Below are positions 1 to 7,962 of a DNA stretch of 64,000 nt, one piece after another (position 1 is the stretch's first letter; every line of letters begins with the position of its first letter). The translations under genes and the position numbers were made by a program. The DNA is taken from NCBI RefSeq assembly GCF_043729335.1, contig NZ_JAYTLQ010000002.1, forward strand, positions 124,001 to 188,000, read 5' to 3'. Under the pieces are notes generated by a model, which saw only the letters and a program-made list of their open reading frames with translations, had not been told where the DNA came from and searched no databases. Source of the DNA: Crenothrix sp043729335 (GTDB taxonomy: Bacteria > Pseudomonadota > Gammaproteobacteria > Methylococcales > Methylomonadaceae).

Positions 1-591
1 ATTTTTAGCTTGTTCTGACAAGCCCCCTTCAGGCCACATTATTGCGCCAGGCGCAATGGCGTTGACTCTAACCAGTGGCCCCAACTCCTTGGCTAAAACT
101 TTGGTCATCGCCACCAATCCGGCTTTGGCAATGCTATAGACCGTATAATCGGGCAAGCCGCGTTCAGCATGAATATCAACAATATTAATAATACAGCCTT
201 GGCGGTTTGACAAGCCATCAGACAAAGCTTTAGACAAGAAAAAGGGGGCTTTCAGATTGCTGCCTAATAAATCATCCCATTGAGCTTCCGTTGTACTGGC
301 TAACGGTGTCGGGTAAAACGATGAGGCATTATTGATTAACACATCTATCCCGCCCCAGTTAGATAACGCTTGTTGCGCTAGCTTATCCAACTCGTGCATA
401 TTCAGTAAATTAGCTTGAATAAGTCTGGCAGAATCTGATCGCTTTTGGTTAAGTTCAGAACAAAGCAGCTCAGCATCTTGTTGAGATGATCGGTAATGCA
501 ATAACACATTACAGCCCTCATTGTGCAACAGCCTTGCACAGCTTGCCCCTATGCGCTTGGCTGCGCCGGTAATGAGTACGTTTTTTTTCAT
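1..591 (-). CDS. Pteridine reductase-like SDR oxidoreductase (partial)
   Basis: Short-chain dehydrogenase/reductase whose C-terminus runs off the left edge; 197 codons are visible against about 245 in the family. The Rossmann glycine motif is TGAAKRIG at residues 8-15, the NNAS motif is at 87-90, and the catalytic Tyr-x3-Lys is Y152/K156 (YSIAK). TGxxKRxG and the PGAIxWPEG stretch near 181-189 are typical of pteridine reductases of the FolM/PTR1 type, which reduce dihydro-pterins with NADPH. The ATG at 589-591 is the first in frame. It diverges from the gene at 895. Family is clear; the exact substrate is inferred. Confidence 0.82.
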   Translation of the reverse strand, partial: MKKNVLITGAAKRIGASCARLLHNEGCNVLLHYRSSQQDAELLCSELNQKRSDSARLIQANLLNMHELDKLAQQALSNWGGIDVLINNASSFYPTPLASTTEAQWDDLLGSNLKAPFFLSKALSDGLSNRQGCIINIVDIHAERGLPDYTVYSIAKAGLVAMTKVLAKELGPLVRVNAIAPGAIMWPEGGLSEQAKN

Positions 592-894
592 AGAGAAACC
601 TTATCATTAAGAAGCAGGCTATAACTGCTCTGATTTTACAGAGGAACGCCCAAAAATCGTTAATAAATGAAAATAATTTGAAAGTTAATTTAATTCGCCT
701 GCTAGCTAACAATCCATTATCGTATATTTCGCCAGTGTAATAGAATAACGTCGCAGCTTTCTAACGTTGCAAAAACAGATAAGGGTAAGGGGTGGGTACA
801 ACTGGCAGTAGTACTCAAGAAGTATAATAAATCGTTTTAATGCCAAAACCTGCGCCAGGCGCGGGATGGCAGCATCTTATAGAAAGGTTAGTTT
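592..894. other. Intergenic region between divergent genes
   Basis: No supported gene. A TATAAT hexamer at 823-828 could be the -10 of the downstream plus-strand gene, but no good -35 accompanies it. A ribosome binding site (AAAGG) lies just before the ATG at 895. Small frames here have no start signals worth trusting. Confidence 0.5.
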
Positions 895-1659
895 ATGTGT
901 TGGAGTGGAGAAGCGTCCGGTGTTTTAGCCGCCGCAGGACTGAGTACAGCAGCTTATGTTGCGTGGAAAGGGGAGTCAAAAGAGCTGTGGATTCCATTAA
1001 CGTATTTTGCATTAATGGAGCTGTTACAGGCAATAACCTACATTTATATCGATTTGTGTGATAACCCAAGCAATCAGATATTGACGTTTTTGGGCTATGT
1101 ACACGTTGCGTTTCAGCCATTTTTTGTCAATATGGTGGCAATGTATTTTATTCCTCAAGAGGTCAAAGAAAAAATCAGTACTGTGGTGTACACGATTTGC
1201 ACCGCCAGCACCGTTTTAATGTTAATAAAAATGTACCCGTTTGTATGGGCCGGCAAATGCGTGATTGGTATTGAAGGCTTTTGTGGCCCAGCCGTATGTT
1301 CTGTGCATGGCGCCTGGCATATTGCTTGGCAAATGCCATTAAATGGCTTGATGTCAGGCCCTGTCGACTGGTTGTTTGGCTATCAATGGGGACTGCATGT
1401 CTTCAGCTATTCTATCGCGGCGTTTTATGTGCCAATTGTTTATGGCTCATGGCGTTTTGTGGGATTTCATTATTTGATAGGACCTTTTATTTCCGATATT
1501 ACTACCGATGATCCTAACGAATATGCCGCAGTTTGGTGTTTATTTTCGATTGCCTTGTGCGTATCAGTCATTAAAACGCCGATCAGAAAATATTTGCACG
1601 TTAAAACATGGCCGTTTTACAACAGGCTCACTCACTTAACCACGCGAGATCAGGTGTGA
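895..1659 (+). CDS. DUF5765-type multi-pass membrane protein
   Basis: Integral membrane protein of 254 residues with the MCWSxEAS N-terminus that marks the DUF5765 family. About six or seven hydrophobic segments span the chain, with aromatic residues at their edges. Cysteines are unusually frequent in the central loop (residues 122-140: CVIGIEGFCG, then AVCS), which could form disulfides or bind a ligand. A Shine-Dalgarno-like AAAGG precedes the ATG by 8 bases. No function is established for the family as far as I recall; localisation to the inner membrane is inferred from hydrophobicity. It stands alone between a divergent SDR gene and smbP. Confidence 0.75.
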   Translation: MCWSGEASGVLAAAGLSTAAYVAWKGESKELWIPLTYFALMELLQAITYIYIDLCDNPSNQILTFLGYVHVAFQPFFVNMVAMYFIPQEVKEKISTVVYTICTASTVLMLIKMYPFVWAGKCVIGIEGFCGPAVCSVHGAWHIAWQMPLNGLMSGPVDWLFGYQWGLHVFSYSIAAFYVPIVYGSWRFVGFHYLIGPFISDITTDDPNEYAAVWCLFSIALCVSVIKTPIRKYLHVKTWPFYNRLTHLTTRDQV

Positions 1660-1882
1660 TACAGAGCTAACGCTTAAATCAGCATTGCAGGGGACATGAT
1701 TTTGTTCCCTGCACCTCCACCAACCTGATGTTTTTTTGCGCACTTGGGAACAATTTTATTTTTCCATAGTCTAATGTTATGCATTGGCTCGATCAGTGCA
1801 ATGACAATAATTTCTATGACCATTTAAATATTCACACTGCCTGATAAACGAGGGGCAGTTATATTAATTTAGGAGAGAAACA

Positions 1883-2221
1883 ATGAAAAAAATAATATTC
1901 GCAGGTATCGCACTTTTATTTTCTCTGAGCACAGCAGTGTTTGCAGAACCCCATACTGATGCTGCATTAGAGCATGCCAATGCAGCGGTAACGCACGGTA
2001 AAGCAGGCCATGCGGACGTGCTGGTGGAACACGCATTCCCAGCATTGGAACACACTATGGCAGCAGCTTTAGTTGCTAAAGGTATTGCAAAAACACACCT
2101 TGATGCGGCGGCGGCAGAACTTGAAGCAGCTGTTGAACACGGAAAAATGGGGCACGCAGACGTGGCAACACAACATGCTGAGGCAGCTGTCGCACATTTG
2201 ACGGCATCAGAAGCGAAATAA
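1883..2221 (+). CDS. smbP: SmbP-like periplasmic histidine-rich metal-binding protein
   Basis: Small exported protein. Residues 1-21 form a Sec signal peptide ending VFA, giving a mature chain of about 91 residues. The mature part contains 11 histidines in a repeated pattern such as LEHA, THGKAGHA and EHGKMGHA, on a predicted all-helical scaffold. This matches SmbP of Nitrosomonas europaea, a periplasmic protein that binds copper and other divalent metals through its histidines. AGGAGA precedes the ATG at good distance. A role in copper buffering would suit a methanotroph, but that is inference from the family. Confidence 0.85.
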   Translation: MKKIIFAGIALLFSLSTAVFAEPHTDAALEHANAAVTHGKAGHADVLVEHAFPALEHTMAAALVAKGIAKTHLDAAAAELEAAVEHGKMGHADVATQHAEAAVAHLTASEAK

Positions 2222-2385
2222 TCACTAGTCCTTAAAACCCGCCGACTAAGACTGGCAGGCATGATACCCAGCGCGAAGGCTTAACCCATCGTCAACCTTC
2301 GCGCCCATTGTTTTATATATCCTCATGGCTGAACTGCCTGGTCTAGCTCCACATAAGCGTTAGCTTCCAGCACACTAAAATGTCA

Positions 2386-2592
2386 CTATTGATGCACAAA
2401 GAAACAAGAAGATTTCCCAGTGGTTCTGTTTTGAATCACTGGGAAATCCTCCTGCTTTCCTTGTCTGCCTTTGCGACTGTATTTGCTTTTGTCTGCAAAC
2501 ACATGCGCCTTAACAAACAGATGCGCGTATTTCGCCACCGGATTTTGCCGTGCTGGCTCTTCCATTTTGTTCATATTTCTACGTTTTTTCAT
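2386..2592 (-). CDS. Small basic ArfA-like protein with intragenic terminator
   Basis: 68 codons from an ATG at 2592 preceded by AAGGG at 8 bases. The product is very basic, with NPVAK (residues 17-21) and SRKGRQGK near the middle, reminiscent of the ribosome-rescue factor ArfA and of related small NPVAK proteins. The striking feature is a perfect 12-bp inverted repeat at 2411-2448 inside the frame, followed on the minus strand by a T-rich run and only then by the stop codon at 2386-2388. ArfA genes are known for exactly this layout: the mRNA ends in or just after the hairpin, lacks a stop codon, and the product appears only when tmRNA fails. Family assignment is tentative; the gene and hairpin are clear. 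Confidence 0.6.
   Translation of the reverse strand: MKKRRNMNKMEEPARQNPVAKYAHLFVKAHVFADKSKYSRKGRQGKQEDFPVIQNRTTGKSSCFFVHQ
2411..2448 (-). terminator. Hairpin inside the ArfA-like reading frame
   Basis: Arms 2411-2422 and 2437-2448 pair perfectly (12 bp); after one mismatch three more pairs form, leaving a 6-base loop. On the minus strand it is followed by TTCTTGTTTCTTT, a passable U-tract. It lies 22 bases upstream of the stop codon of the gene it interrupts, so a transcript ending here would be non-stop. It may also act as an RNase III site. Confidence 0.6.
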
Positions 2593-2654
2593 GATTTACC
2601 CTTTATAATATTAACAAAAGTTATTGTAACAACCCTTTAGAGTATATAACGTTC

Positions 2655-4526
2655 GTGAAATTCAAAAAAGATTTTGATGTCATTGTGGTCGGCGGTGGCC
2701 ATGCCGGTACTGAAGCAGCCTTGGCAGCAGCGCGCAGTGGCGCAAACACCTTGTTGCTCAGCCAAAATATAGAAACCCTCGGCCAAATGAGCTGTAACCC
2801 TGCCATAGGCGGCATAGGCAAGGGCCATTTGGTCAAAGAGATTGACGCGCTGGGTGGCATTATGGCCAAAGCCATTGACCTTGGCGGCATCCAGTTTCGT
2901 ACTCTTAACGCAAGCAAAGGCCCTGCGGTACGGGCAACCCGCGCCCAAGCCGATCGCAAGCTATATAAGCAGGCCATCCTCCATACGCTGGAAAATCAGC
3001 CTAATTTATCGCTGTTTCAACAAACCGTTGCCGATTTAATCGTTGAAGGCGGCAAAGTAGTGGGCGTTAAAACTCAGATGGGGCTTGATTTTATGGCGCG
3101 TGCCGTTGTGTTAACCACAGGTACTTTTTTAGGCGGTAAAATCCATATTGGTTTGGAAAATTACAGCGGTGGCCGTGCCGGTGACCCTGCATCGATTGCC
3201 TTGGCGGATAGATTAAGGGAATTGCCGTTCCGTATCGACCGGCTTAAAACCGGCACACCGCCAAGACTTAACGGTAGAACCATCAACTTTAGCAAATTGG
3301 CCGAACAGCATGGTGATACGCCAAGACCGGTCTTTTCGTTTATGGGCAACCGTAGCCAACATCCACGGCAAGTTCCCTGCCATATCACCCGCACCAACGA
3401 AAAAACCCACGATATTATCCGTGCTGGTTTAGACAGGTCGCCGTTGTATTCCGGCGTGATTGAAGGCATCGGTCCGCGATATTGCCCGTCGATTGAAGAC
3501 AAAGTGGTGCGTTTTGCCGACCGCGACACCCACCAGATTTTTGTTGAACCCGAAGGTTTGGATACCCACGAAATTTATCCAAACGGTATTTCCACTAGCC
3601 TGCCGTTTGATGTGCAATACGAATTTGTGCGCTCTATGGAAGGCTTTGAAAATGCCGAAATCATTCGTCCCGGTTATGCGATTGAGTACGACTTTTTCGA
3701 CCCGCGTGATTTAAAAATGTCGCTGGAAACCAAGCATCTGGACGGCTTGTTTTTTGCCGGACAGATCAACGGTACAACCGGCTACGAAGAAGCCGCAGCG
3801 CAAGGTTTGATTGCCGGTTTAAACGCTGCGCGCCTTACACAAGGCCTGGAAAGCTGGTGTCCACGCCGTGATGAAGCCTATATGGGCGTGATGATTGATG
3901 ACCTGATTACCTGCGGCACCCAAGAGCCGTACCGTATGTTCACCAGTCGCGCCGAATACCGGTTAATTTTACGTGAAGACAATGCCGATTTGCGCTTAAC
4001 ACCTAAAGGCCGTGAATTAGGCTTGGTGGATGATGAGCGCTGGCGGGCATTTGAAATAAAACGCGATGCCGTCACCGAGTTACAGGAAACCCTGAAAAAG
4101 AAGTGGGTACGAACCGAAAGCCCAGAAGCCGAACGTGTGGCTGAATTGTGGGGTACCCCGCTGTTAAAAGAAGCCAATTTGATGGATTTATTACGTCGAC
4201 CTGAAATTGATATGGCGCAGCTATTGGAATTTTTGGACGGCGGTGAACTGATTGATGAGCAGGTTGGCGAACAGGTGGAAATTCAGGCCAAATATGCAGG
4301 TTACATTGTCAGGCAGCAATCGGATATTGATAAAGTGCTGCGTTACGATCATTTGCGCTTACCTGAAACGCTGGATTACCAAGGGGTATCCGGTCTATCC
4401 AATGAAATCAGCCAAAAACTGACGGCACAACGCCCTGAAACTTTGGGTCAAGCATCACGTATACCTGGCATGACACCAGCGGCGGTATCGTTATTACTGG
4501 TTTATTTGAAAAAGAAAAGCGCTTAA
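2655..4526 (+). CDS. mnmG: tRNA uridine-5-carboxymethylaminomethyl modification enzyme MnmG
   Basis: FAD-dependent subunit of the MnmE-MnmG complex that installs the cmnm5 group on wobble uridine 34 of several tRNAs in the cytoplasm. The dinucleotide-binding motif GGGHAGTEAA lies at residues 13-22, and the family signature CNPAIGGIGKGH follows near residue 47. The FAD-contact block TTGYEEAAAQG is near residue 375. Length of 623 residues fits the usual 620-630. The start is GTG at 2655, giving the family N-terminus. It overlaps the next gene by one base (TAATG), indicating translational coupling with rsmG, the common gammaproteobacterial arrangement. Confidence 0.97.
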   Translation: MKFKKDFDVIVVGGGHAGTEAALAAARSGANTLLLSQNIETLGQMSCNPAIGGIGKGHLVKEIDALGGIMAKAIDLGGIQFRTLNASKGPAVRATRAQADRKLYKQAILHTLENQPNLSLFQQTVADLIVEGGKVVGVKTQMGLDFMARAVVLTTGTFLGGKIHIGLENYSGGRAGDPASIALADRLRELPFRIDRLKTGTPPRLNGRTINFSKLAEQHGDTPRPVFSFMGNRSQHPRQVPCHITRTNEKTHDIIRAGLDRSPLYSGVIEGIGPRYCPSIEDKVVRFADRDTHQIFVEPEGLDTHEIYPNGISTSLPFDVQYEFVRSMEGFENAEIIRPGYAIEYDFFDPRDLKMSLETKHLDGLFFAGQINGTTGYEEAAAQGLIAGLNAARLTQGLESWCPRRDEAYMGVMIDDLITCGTQEPYRMFTSRAEYRLILREDNADLRLTPKGRELGLVDDERWRAFEIKRDAVTELQETLKKKWVRTESPEAERVAELWGTPLLKEANLMDLLRRPEIDMAQLLEFLDGGELIDEQVGEQVEIQAKYAGYIVRQQSDIDKVLRYDHLRLPETLDYQGVSGLSNEISQKLTAQRPETLGQASRIPGMTPAAVSLLLVYLKKKSA

Positions 4527-5146
4527 TGGAACGGTGTAAAGAAATTCTTAAAGCAGGCCTTGAAGCCTTGTCACTTACGCTGACAGATGCGCAAATCGAG
4601 CAACTGTTAGCGTTTATCAAGCTGCTGGCAAAATGGAATAAAGCCTATAACCTGACTGCCATCCGTAAGCTGGAAGACATGGTATCTTTGCATCTGTTGG
4701 ACAGTTTGGCGATAGTGCCGTATATCCACGGCCAGCGCGTGATTGATATCGGCACAGGCGCGGGCTTGCCTGGCATTCCGTTGGCGATTTGTTTGCCTGA
4801 TCTACATTTCTCCCTGCTTGATAGCAATGCAAAAAAAACACGCTTTGTGCAACAGGCTATACTGGAACTAAAATTAAACAATGTCCGTGTTTTTCACAGC
4901 CGAGTTGAAGACTACCAGCCAGAGTTGGGCTTTGATACCGTCACGACCCGCGCCTTTGCCAGCTTGCCGGTTATTATCGATTTAACCCGCCATTTGCTGG
5001 CTGAAAACGCTATTGTGTTGGCTATGAAAGGACAAAATTTCGATGAAGAATTGGCGCAAATCGCAACACAACAATCCACGCTGATTCCCATAGCTGTTCC
5101 AGGTGTTGAGGCGGAACGATATTTGGTACGCATACAATCAACGTAA
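4526..5146 (+). CDS. rsmG: 16S rRNA m7G527 methyltransferase RsmG
   Basis: SAM-dependent methyltransferase (GidB) that makes N7-methylguanosine at position 527 of 16S rRNA; its loss in other bacteria gives low-level streptomycin resistance. The SAM motif I reads DIGTGAGLPGIP around residues 73-84, followed by LLDSNAKKTRF. 206 residues match the family length. The ATG overlaps the mnmG stop by one base, so the pair forms an operon. Confidence 0.96.
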   Translation: MERCKEILKAGLEALSLTLTDAQIEQLLAFIKLLAKWNKAYNLTAIRKLEDMVSLHLLDSLAIVPYIHGQRVIDIGTGAGLPGIPLAICLPDLHFSLLDSNAKKTRFVQQAILELKLNNVRVFHSRVEDYQPELGFDTVTTRAFASLPVIIDLTRHLLAENAIVLAMKGQNFDEELAQIATQQSTLIPIAVPGVEAERYLVRIQST

Positions 5147-5180
5147 GCTAGCTCGCAATAAATATCCCCATTATCGTAGG

Positions 5181-5203
5181 GTGGTTTTGCGATAGCAAAC
5201 CAC
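5181..5203. repeat. Short palindromic hairpin element after rsmG
   Basis: Inverted repeat with arms GTGGTTTTGC and GCAAACCAC (one-base bulge) in the stretch between rsmG and parA. It resembles dispersed extragenic palindromes and could end or stabilise the rsmG transcript, though no T-run follows. Confidence 0.45.
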
Positions 5204-5267
5204 CAGGCAACTGTTAAATATCAAGGTGATATTGGGTGTTGTATTTTTTGCGAGTTACCTAAGAACT

Positions 5268-5354
5268 CAGCTCCCCTCTTGTAAAAGAGGGGTCAGAAAG
5301 GGGAGATTTTTAAAACAAATCCCCCTCGACCCCCCTTTTTCAAAGGGGGGGGAT
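5268..5354. repeat. Dispersed G/C-tract hairpin repeat, copy 1
   Basis: Block with paired tracts: CCCCTCTTGTAAAAGAGGGG, then GGGGAGATTTTTAAAACAAA followed by CCCCCTCGACCCCCC and a long G-run. A related block in the other orientation lies at about 54845-54940. Such blocks look like non-coding dispersed repeats. This copy lies directly before parA and ends about 30 bases before its start codon. Confidence 0.6.
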
Positions 5355-5385
5355 GCGAAATCAACAGTAAACGAGGAAATATTAA

Positions 5386-6162
5386 GTGGCTAAAATAATT
5401 GCCGTAAGCAATCAAAAAGGTGGCGTTGGTAAAACCACAACCTGTGTCAATCTGGCTGCGGCATTCGCTGCGGTTAAAAAGCGTGTGTTACTGGTCGATC
5501 TTGATCCACAAGGCAATGCCGCCATGGGGTGCGGTGTGGATAAACAGGAAATTCGCCACTCCAGTTATGATCTTTTAATGGAGCAAGACACTATTCCGGC
5601 TTCAGAAACCGTGATTGCCTTGCCGGATTTGGGATTTTCGGTGATTGCTGGCAATGCCGATTTAACGGCTGCGGAAGTCAACTTGATGCAAGCCGAGCGC
5701 AAGGAATCGCGTTTAGCGGATGGCTTACAGTCGTTTAAAGCCGACTATGATTATATTCTGATTGATTGCCCACCATCCTTGAACATGCTGACTTTAAATG
5801 CAATGGTGGCAGCTAACAGCCTGCTTATTCCTATGCAATGCGAATATTACGCATTGGAAGGTATCTCTTCATTAATGAACACGTTAAAAAATATTCAGGA
5901 AACCGTCAATCCCGGACTATATTTAGAAGGTATTGTCCGCACTATGTACGACGACAGAAATCGTCTGACCAAAGATGTGTCTGAACAGCTGATCCGCTAT
6001 TTTGGCGATAAAGTATTCAGAGCCTGTGTGCCAAGAAATATACGCGTAGCCGAAGCGCCCAGCCATGGTTTGCCGGTTTTAAACTATGACAAGTCGTCTC
6101 GGGGATCTATTGCGTATGTTGCCTTGGCTAATGAAATGATTAAGAACGAGAAATCCAAATAA
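5386..6162 (+). CDS. parA: Chromosome partitioning ATPase ParA (Soj)
   Basis: Deviant Walker A ATPase that forms dynamic gradients on the nucleoid and moves ParB-bound origins. The signature KGGVGKTT lies at residues 11-18 with the second lysine at K11, Walker A' is LLVDLDPQGNA near residues 35-45, and the switch region reads DYILIDCPPSL. 258 residues is typical of chromosomal Soj. GTG start; the GAGG of AACGAGGAAATATTAA serves as ribosome binding site. It begins the parA, mini-parB, parB, EVE gene string. Confidence 0.96.
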   Translation: MAKIIAVSNQKGGVGKTTTCVNLAAAFAAVKKRVLLVDLDPQGNAAMGCGVDKQEIRHSSYDLLMEQDTIPASETVIALPDLGFSVIAGNADLTAAEVNLMQAERKESRLADGLQSFKADYDYILIDCPPSLNMLTLNAMVAANSLLIPMQCEYYALEGISSLMNTLKNIQETVNPGLYLEGIVRTMYDDRNRLTKDVSEQLIRYFGDKVFRACVPRNIRVAEAPSHGLPVLNYDKSSRGSIAYVALANEMIKNEKSK

Positions 6163-6163
6163 T

Positions 6164-6430
6164 ATGGTATTAGCAAAACGAGGATTAGGACGCGGCCTGG
6201 AAGCTCTGCTAGTTAAAGTGCCCATTATGGCAAGAGCTTCGCAGCAAATATCAACTATAGAACAAGCACAAGTCAGCCAAAATCAAGAGTTGGTCAGTGT
6301 CGATTTGCAAAACCCCCTTCATCCAATAGAAACTGACCCGTTAAAAAATCATCTGTTATTGCAAGAAGCCGAGGCTTTAAAAAGTTTTTTGGATGATTTT
6401 GAAACTATGCTGCAACAGCATAGCTTATAA
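6164..6430 (+). CDS. Mini-ParB: ParB N-terminal peptide on a short helical protein
   Basis: 88 residues beginning one base after the parA stop. Residues 5-16 (KRGLGRGLEALL) copy, at the same position, the ParA-contacting N-terminus of the true ParB encoded next (KRGLGRGLDALM). After that the similarity stops: there is no GERRWRAA box, no helix-turn-helix and no dimerisation domain. The rest is polar and glutamine-rich, with a likely helix at the C-terminus (residues 60-86). In other systems this N-terminal peptide stimulates ParA ATPase. I infer a regulator or adaptor of ParA. It could instead be a decayed parB copy, but the frame is clean and tightly coupled to parA. Confidence 0.7.
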   Translation: MVLAKRGLGRGLEALLVKVPIMARASQQISTIEQAQVSQNQELVSVDLQNPLHPIETDPLKNHLLLQEAEALKSFLDDFETMLQQHSL

Positions 6431-6446
6431 TACCGCCTGTCTTTTG

Positions 6447-6476
6447 AATAACGTCCGCACACCGGTGGACGTTATT
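6447..6476 (+). other. Hairpin between mini-parB and parB
   Basis: Perfect 10-bp inverted repeat, arms 6447-6456 (AATAACGTCC) and 6467-6476 (GGACGTTATT). No T-run follows, so it is a weak terminator at best; it could separate expression of parB from the upstream genes. Confidence 0.45.
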
Positions 6477-6574
6477 CTACAAGCAAAAACCTCATGCGCA
6501 TTTCAGGCGCATATCACCAAAAGGTGTTGCGTCCAAAAGCGCAATAACCCCTAAGCTCATAATAGACTAAATAG

Positions 6575-7429
6575 ATGACGGCAATAAAACGTGGATTGGG
6601 TCGAGGATTGGATGCCTTAATGGGCGATATGTCGGCTAAACCGAATAAAAATCCGTTACAAACTTTGCCGATAGAATATCTGCAACGCGGTAAATATCAG
6701 CCGCGTAAAGATATGAATCCGGAAAAACTACAGGAATTAACCGATTCTATTAAAGCTCAGGGCGTTATCCAGCCCGTCGTTGTACGCAGTATCGGGTCAG
6801 ACAAGTATGAAATCGTGGCCGGAGAGCGGCGTTGGCGTGCAGCGCAATTAGCTGGTTTGCAAGAAATTCCGGTGGTTATCAGAGACATTGATGACCGCTC
6901 GGCAATGGCGATTGCCCTGATTGAAAATATTCAACGAGAAGACCTTAATCCCTTAGAAGAAGCAGCCGCTTTACGACGTTTGCTGGATGAATTTACCATG
7001 ACCCATCAACAAATTGCCGATGCGGTGGGCAAATCACGCACTACTGTCACCAATTTATTGCGGCTGATGGATTTGCATCCCGACGTCAAAACACTACTTA
7101 TTAACGGCCAACTGGAAATGGGCCATGCCAGAGCGCTGCTGTCTTTGGATGATGTTAAACAAGTTGCCATTGCTAATAAAATTGTCAAGGAAGGCTTAAC
7201 AGTACGTGATGCAGAACGCTTGGCGAAAGAAAGTCAGCTGGAACCCAAAGTCATTAAACCCAAGATTATCGACCATGATACCTTACGCTTACAACGCGAT
7301 TTGACCGCGCAATTGGGCGCTAAAGTAATGATTGACCATAAGGAAAATGGCACCGGAAAATTGGTTATTGCCTATACCAGCCTGGAAGAATTGGATGGGA
7401 TTATTGAGCATATTAAGCGCAGCGTGTAG
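6575..7429 (+). CDS. parB: Chromosome partitioning protein ParB (Spo0J)
   Basis: CTP-dependent DNA clamp that loads at parS and recruits ParA. Residues 5-16 are the ParA-interacting peptide. The CTP-binding box reads GERRWRAAQLAGL (about residues 87-99), followed by IENIQREDLNPLEEA. A helix-turn-helix lies around HQQIADAVGKSRTTV, and a C-terminal dimerisation region closes the chain. 284 residues fit the family. I found no sequence resembling the usual parS palindrome in this window. Confidence 0.96.
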   Translation: MTAIKRGLGRGLDALMGDMSAKPNKNPLQTLPIEYLQRGKYQPRKDMNPEKLQELTDSIKAQGVIQPVVVRSIGSDKYEIVAGERRWRAAQLAGLQEIPVVIRDIDDRSAMAIALIENIQREDLNPLEEAAALRRLLDEFTMTHQQIADAVGKSRTTVTNLLRLMDLHPDVKTLLINGQLEMGHARALLSLDDVKQVAIANKIVKEGLTVRDAERLAKESQLEPKVIKPKIIDHDTLRLQRDLTAQLGAKVMIDHKENGTGKLVIAYTSLEELDGIIEHIKRSV

Positions 7430-7434
7430 GAATC

Positions 7435-7908
7435 ATGAAAAAGCCCCCACAAAATTACTGGCTCATGAAATCCGAACCGGATTCCTTTAGCATAGCTGAT
7501 TTAAGCAAAAGATTGCATCAAACCGAACACTGGGATGGCGTGCGTAATTATCAAGCCAGAAACATGATGCGCGATGATATGAAAGTGGGCGACCAGATAT
7601 TTTTTTACCACTCCAACTGCGATGTGCCCGGCATAGTCGGGATTATGGAAGTGGTTAAAGAAGGTTATCCGGATTTTTCAGCGTTTGATCCTGATGACCA
7701 CCATTTTGATCCTAAAAGTGATGCGGCTAATCCGCGCTGGATAATGGTCGATGTTAAATATGTTAAAACGCTGTCGCGCACCATTACGCTGAGAGAACTA
7801 AAAGCTAAAACTGAATTGACTGACTTGGCTTTGGTAAGGCGTGGAAACCGCTTGTCGATTATGCCGATAAGCCAACAGCACTGGGATTTTATTCTGGCGC
7901 TCGAGTAA
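7435..7908 (+). CDS. EVE domain-containing protein
   Basis: 157-residue protein made of a single EVE domain (PUA-like fold, related to human THYN1). The family opening YWLMKSEPDSFS is at residues 8-19, with GVRNYQARNMMR and VGDQIFFYHS following, and PRWIMVDVKY later. EVE domains bind modified bases in DNA or RNA; the native ligand of the bacterial stand-alone form is not settled. It begins 5 bases after parB and probably shares its transcript. A hairpin follows the stop. Confidence 0.9.
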   Translation: MKKPPQNYWLMKSEPDSFSIADLSKRLHQTEHWDGVRNYQARNMMRDDMKVGDQIFFYHSNCDVPGIVGIMEVVKEGYPDFSAFDPDDHHFDPKSDAANPRWIMVDVKYVKTLSRTITLRELKAKTELTDLALVRRGNRLSIMPISQQHWDFILALE

Positions 7909-7919
7909 GTCCACCGGGC

Positions 7920-7946
7920 TGGGTTAACGATAAAACCGTTAACCCA
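7920..7946 (+). terminator. Hairpin after the EVE gene
   Basis: Arms TGGGTTAACG (7920-7929) and CGTTAACCCA (7937-7946) pair over 10 bp with a 7-base loop. No strong U-run follows on either strand, but it sits exactly between the convergent EVE and mtoX genes and may serve both. Confidence 0.5.
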
Positions 7947-7962
7947 ACCAAAATCTACGCTG

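Noticed and set aside
840..1120. Overlapping frames of 73 and 75 codons at the start of the DUF5765-type gene
   Set aside because: Overlap a better-supported membrane protein gene with a ribosome binding site.
1864..2262. 132-codon frame opposite smbP
   Set aside because: Alanine- and cysteine-rich mirror of the Ala/His codons of smbP; no start signal.
5147..7434. Possible parS site near parA/parB
   Set aside because: No sequence close to the usual 16-bp parS palindrome was found here or elsewhere in the window by eye.
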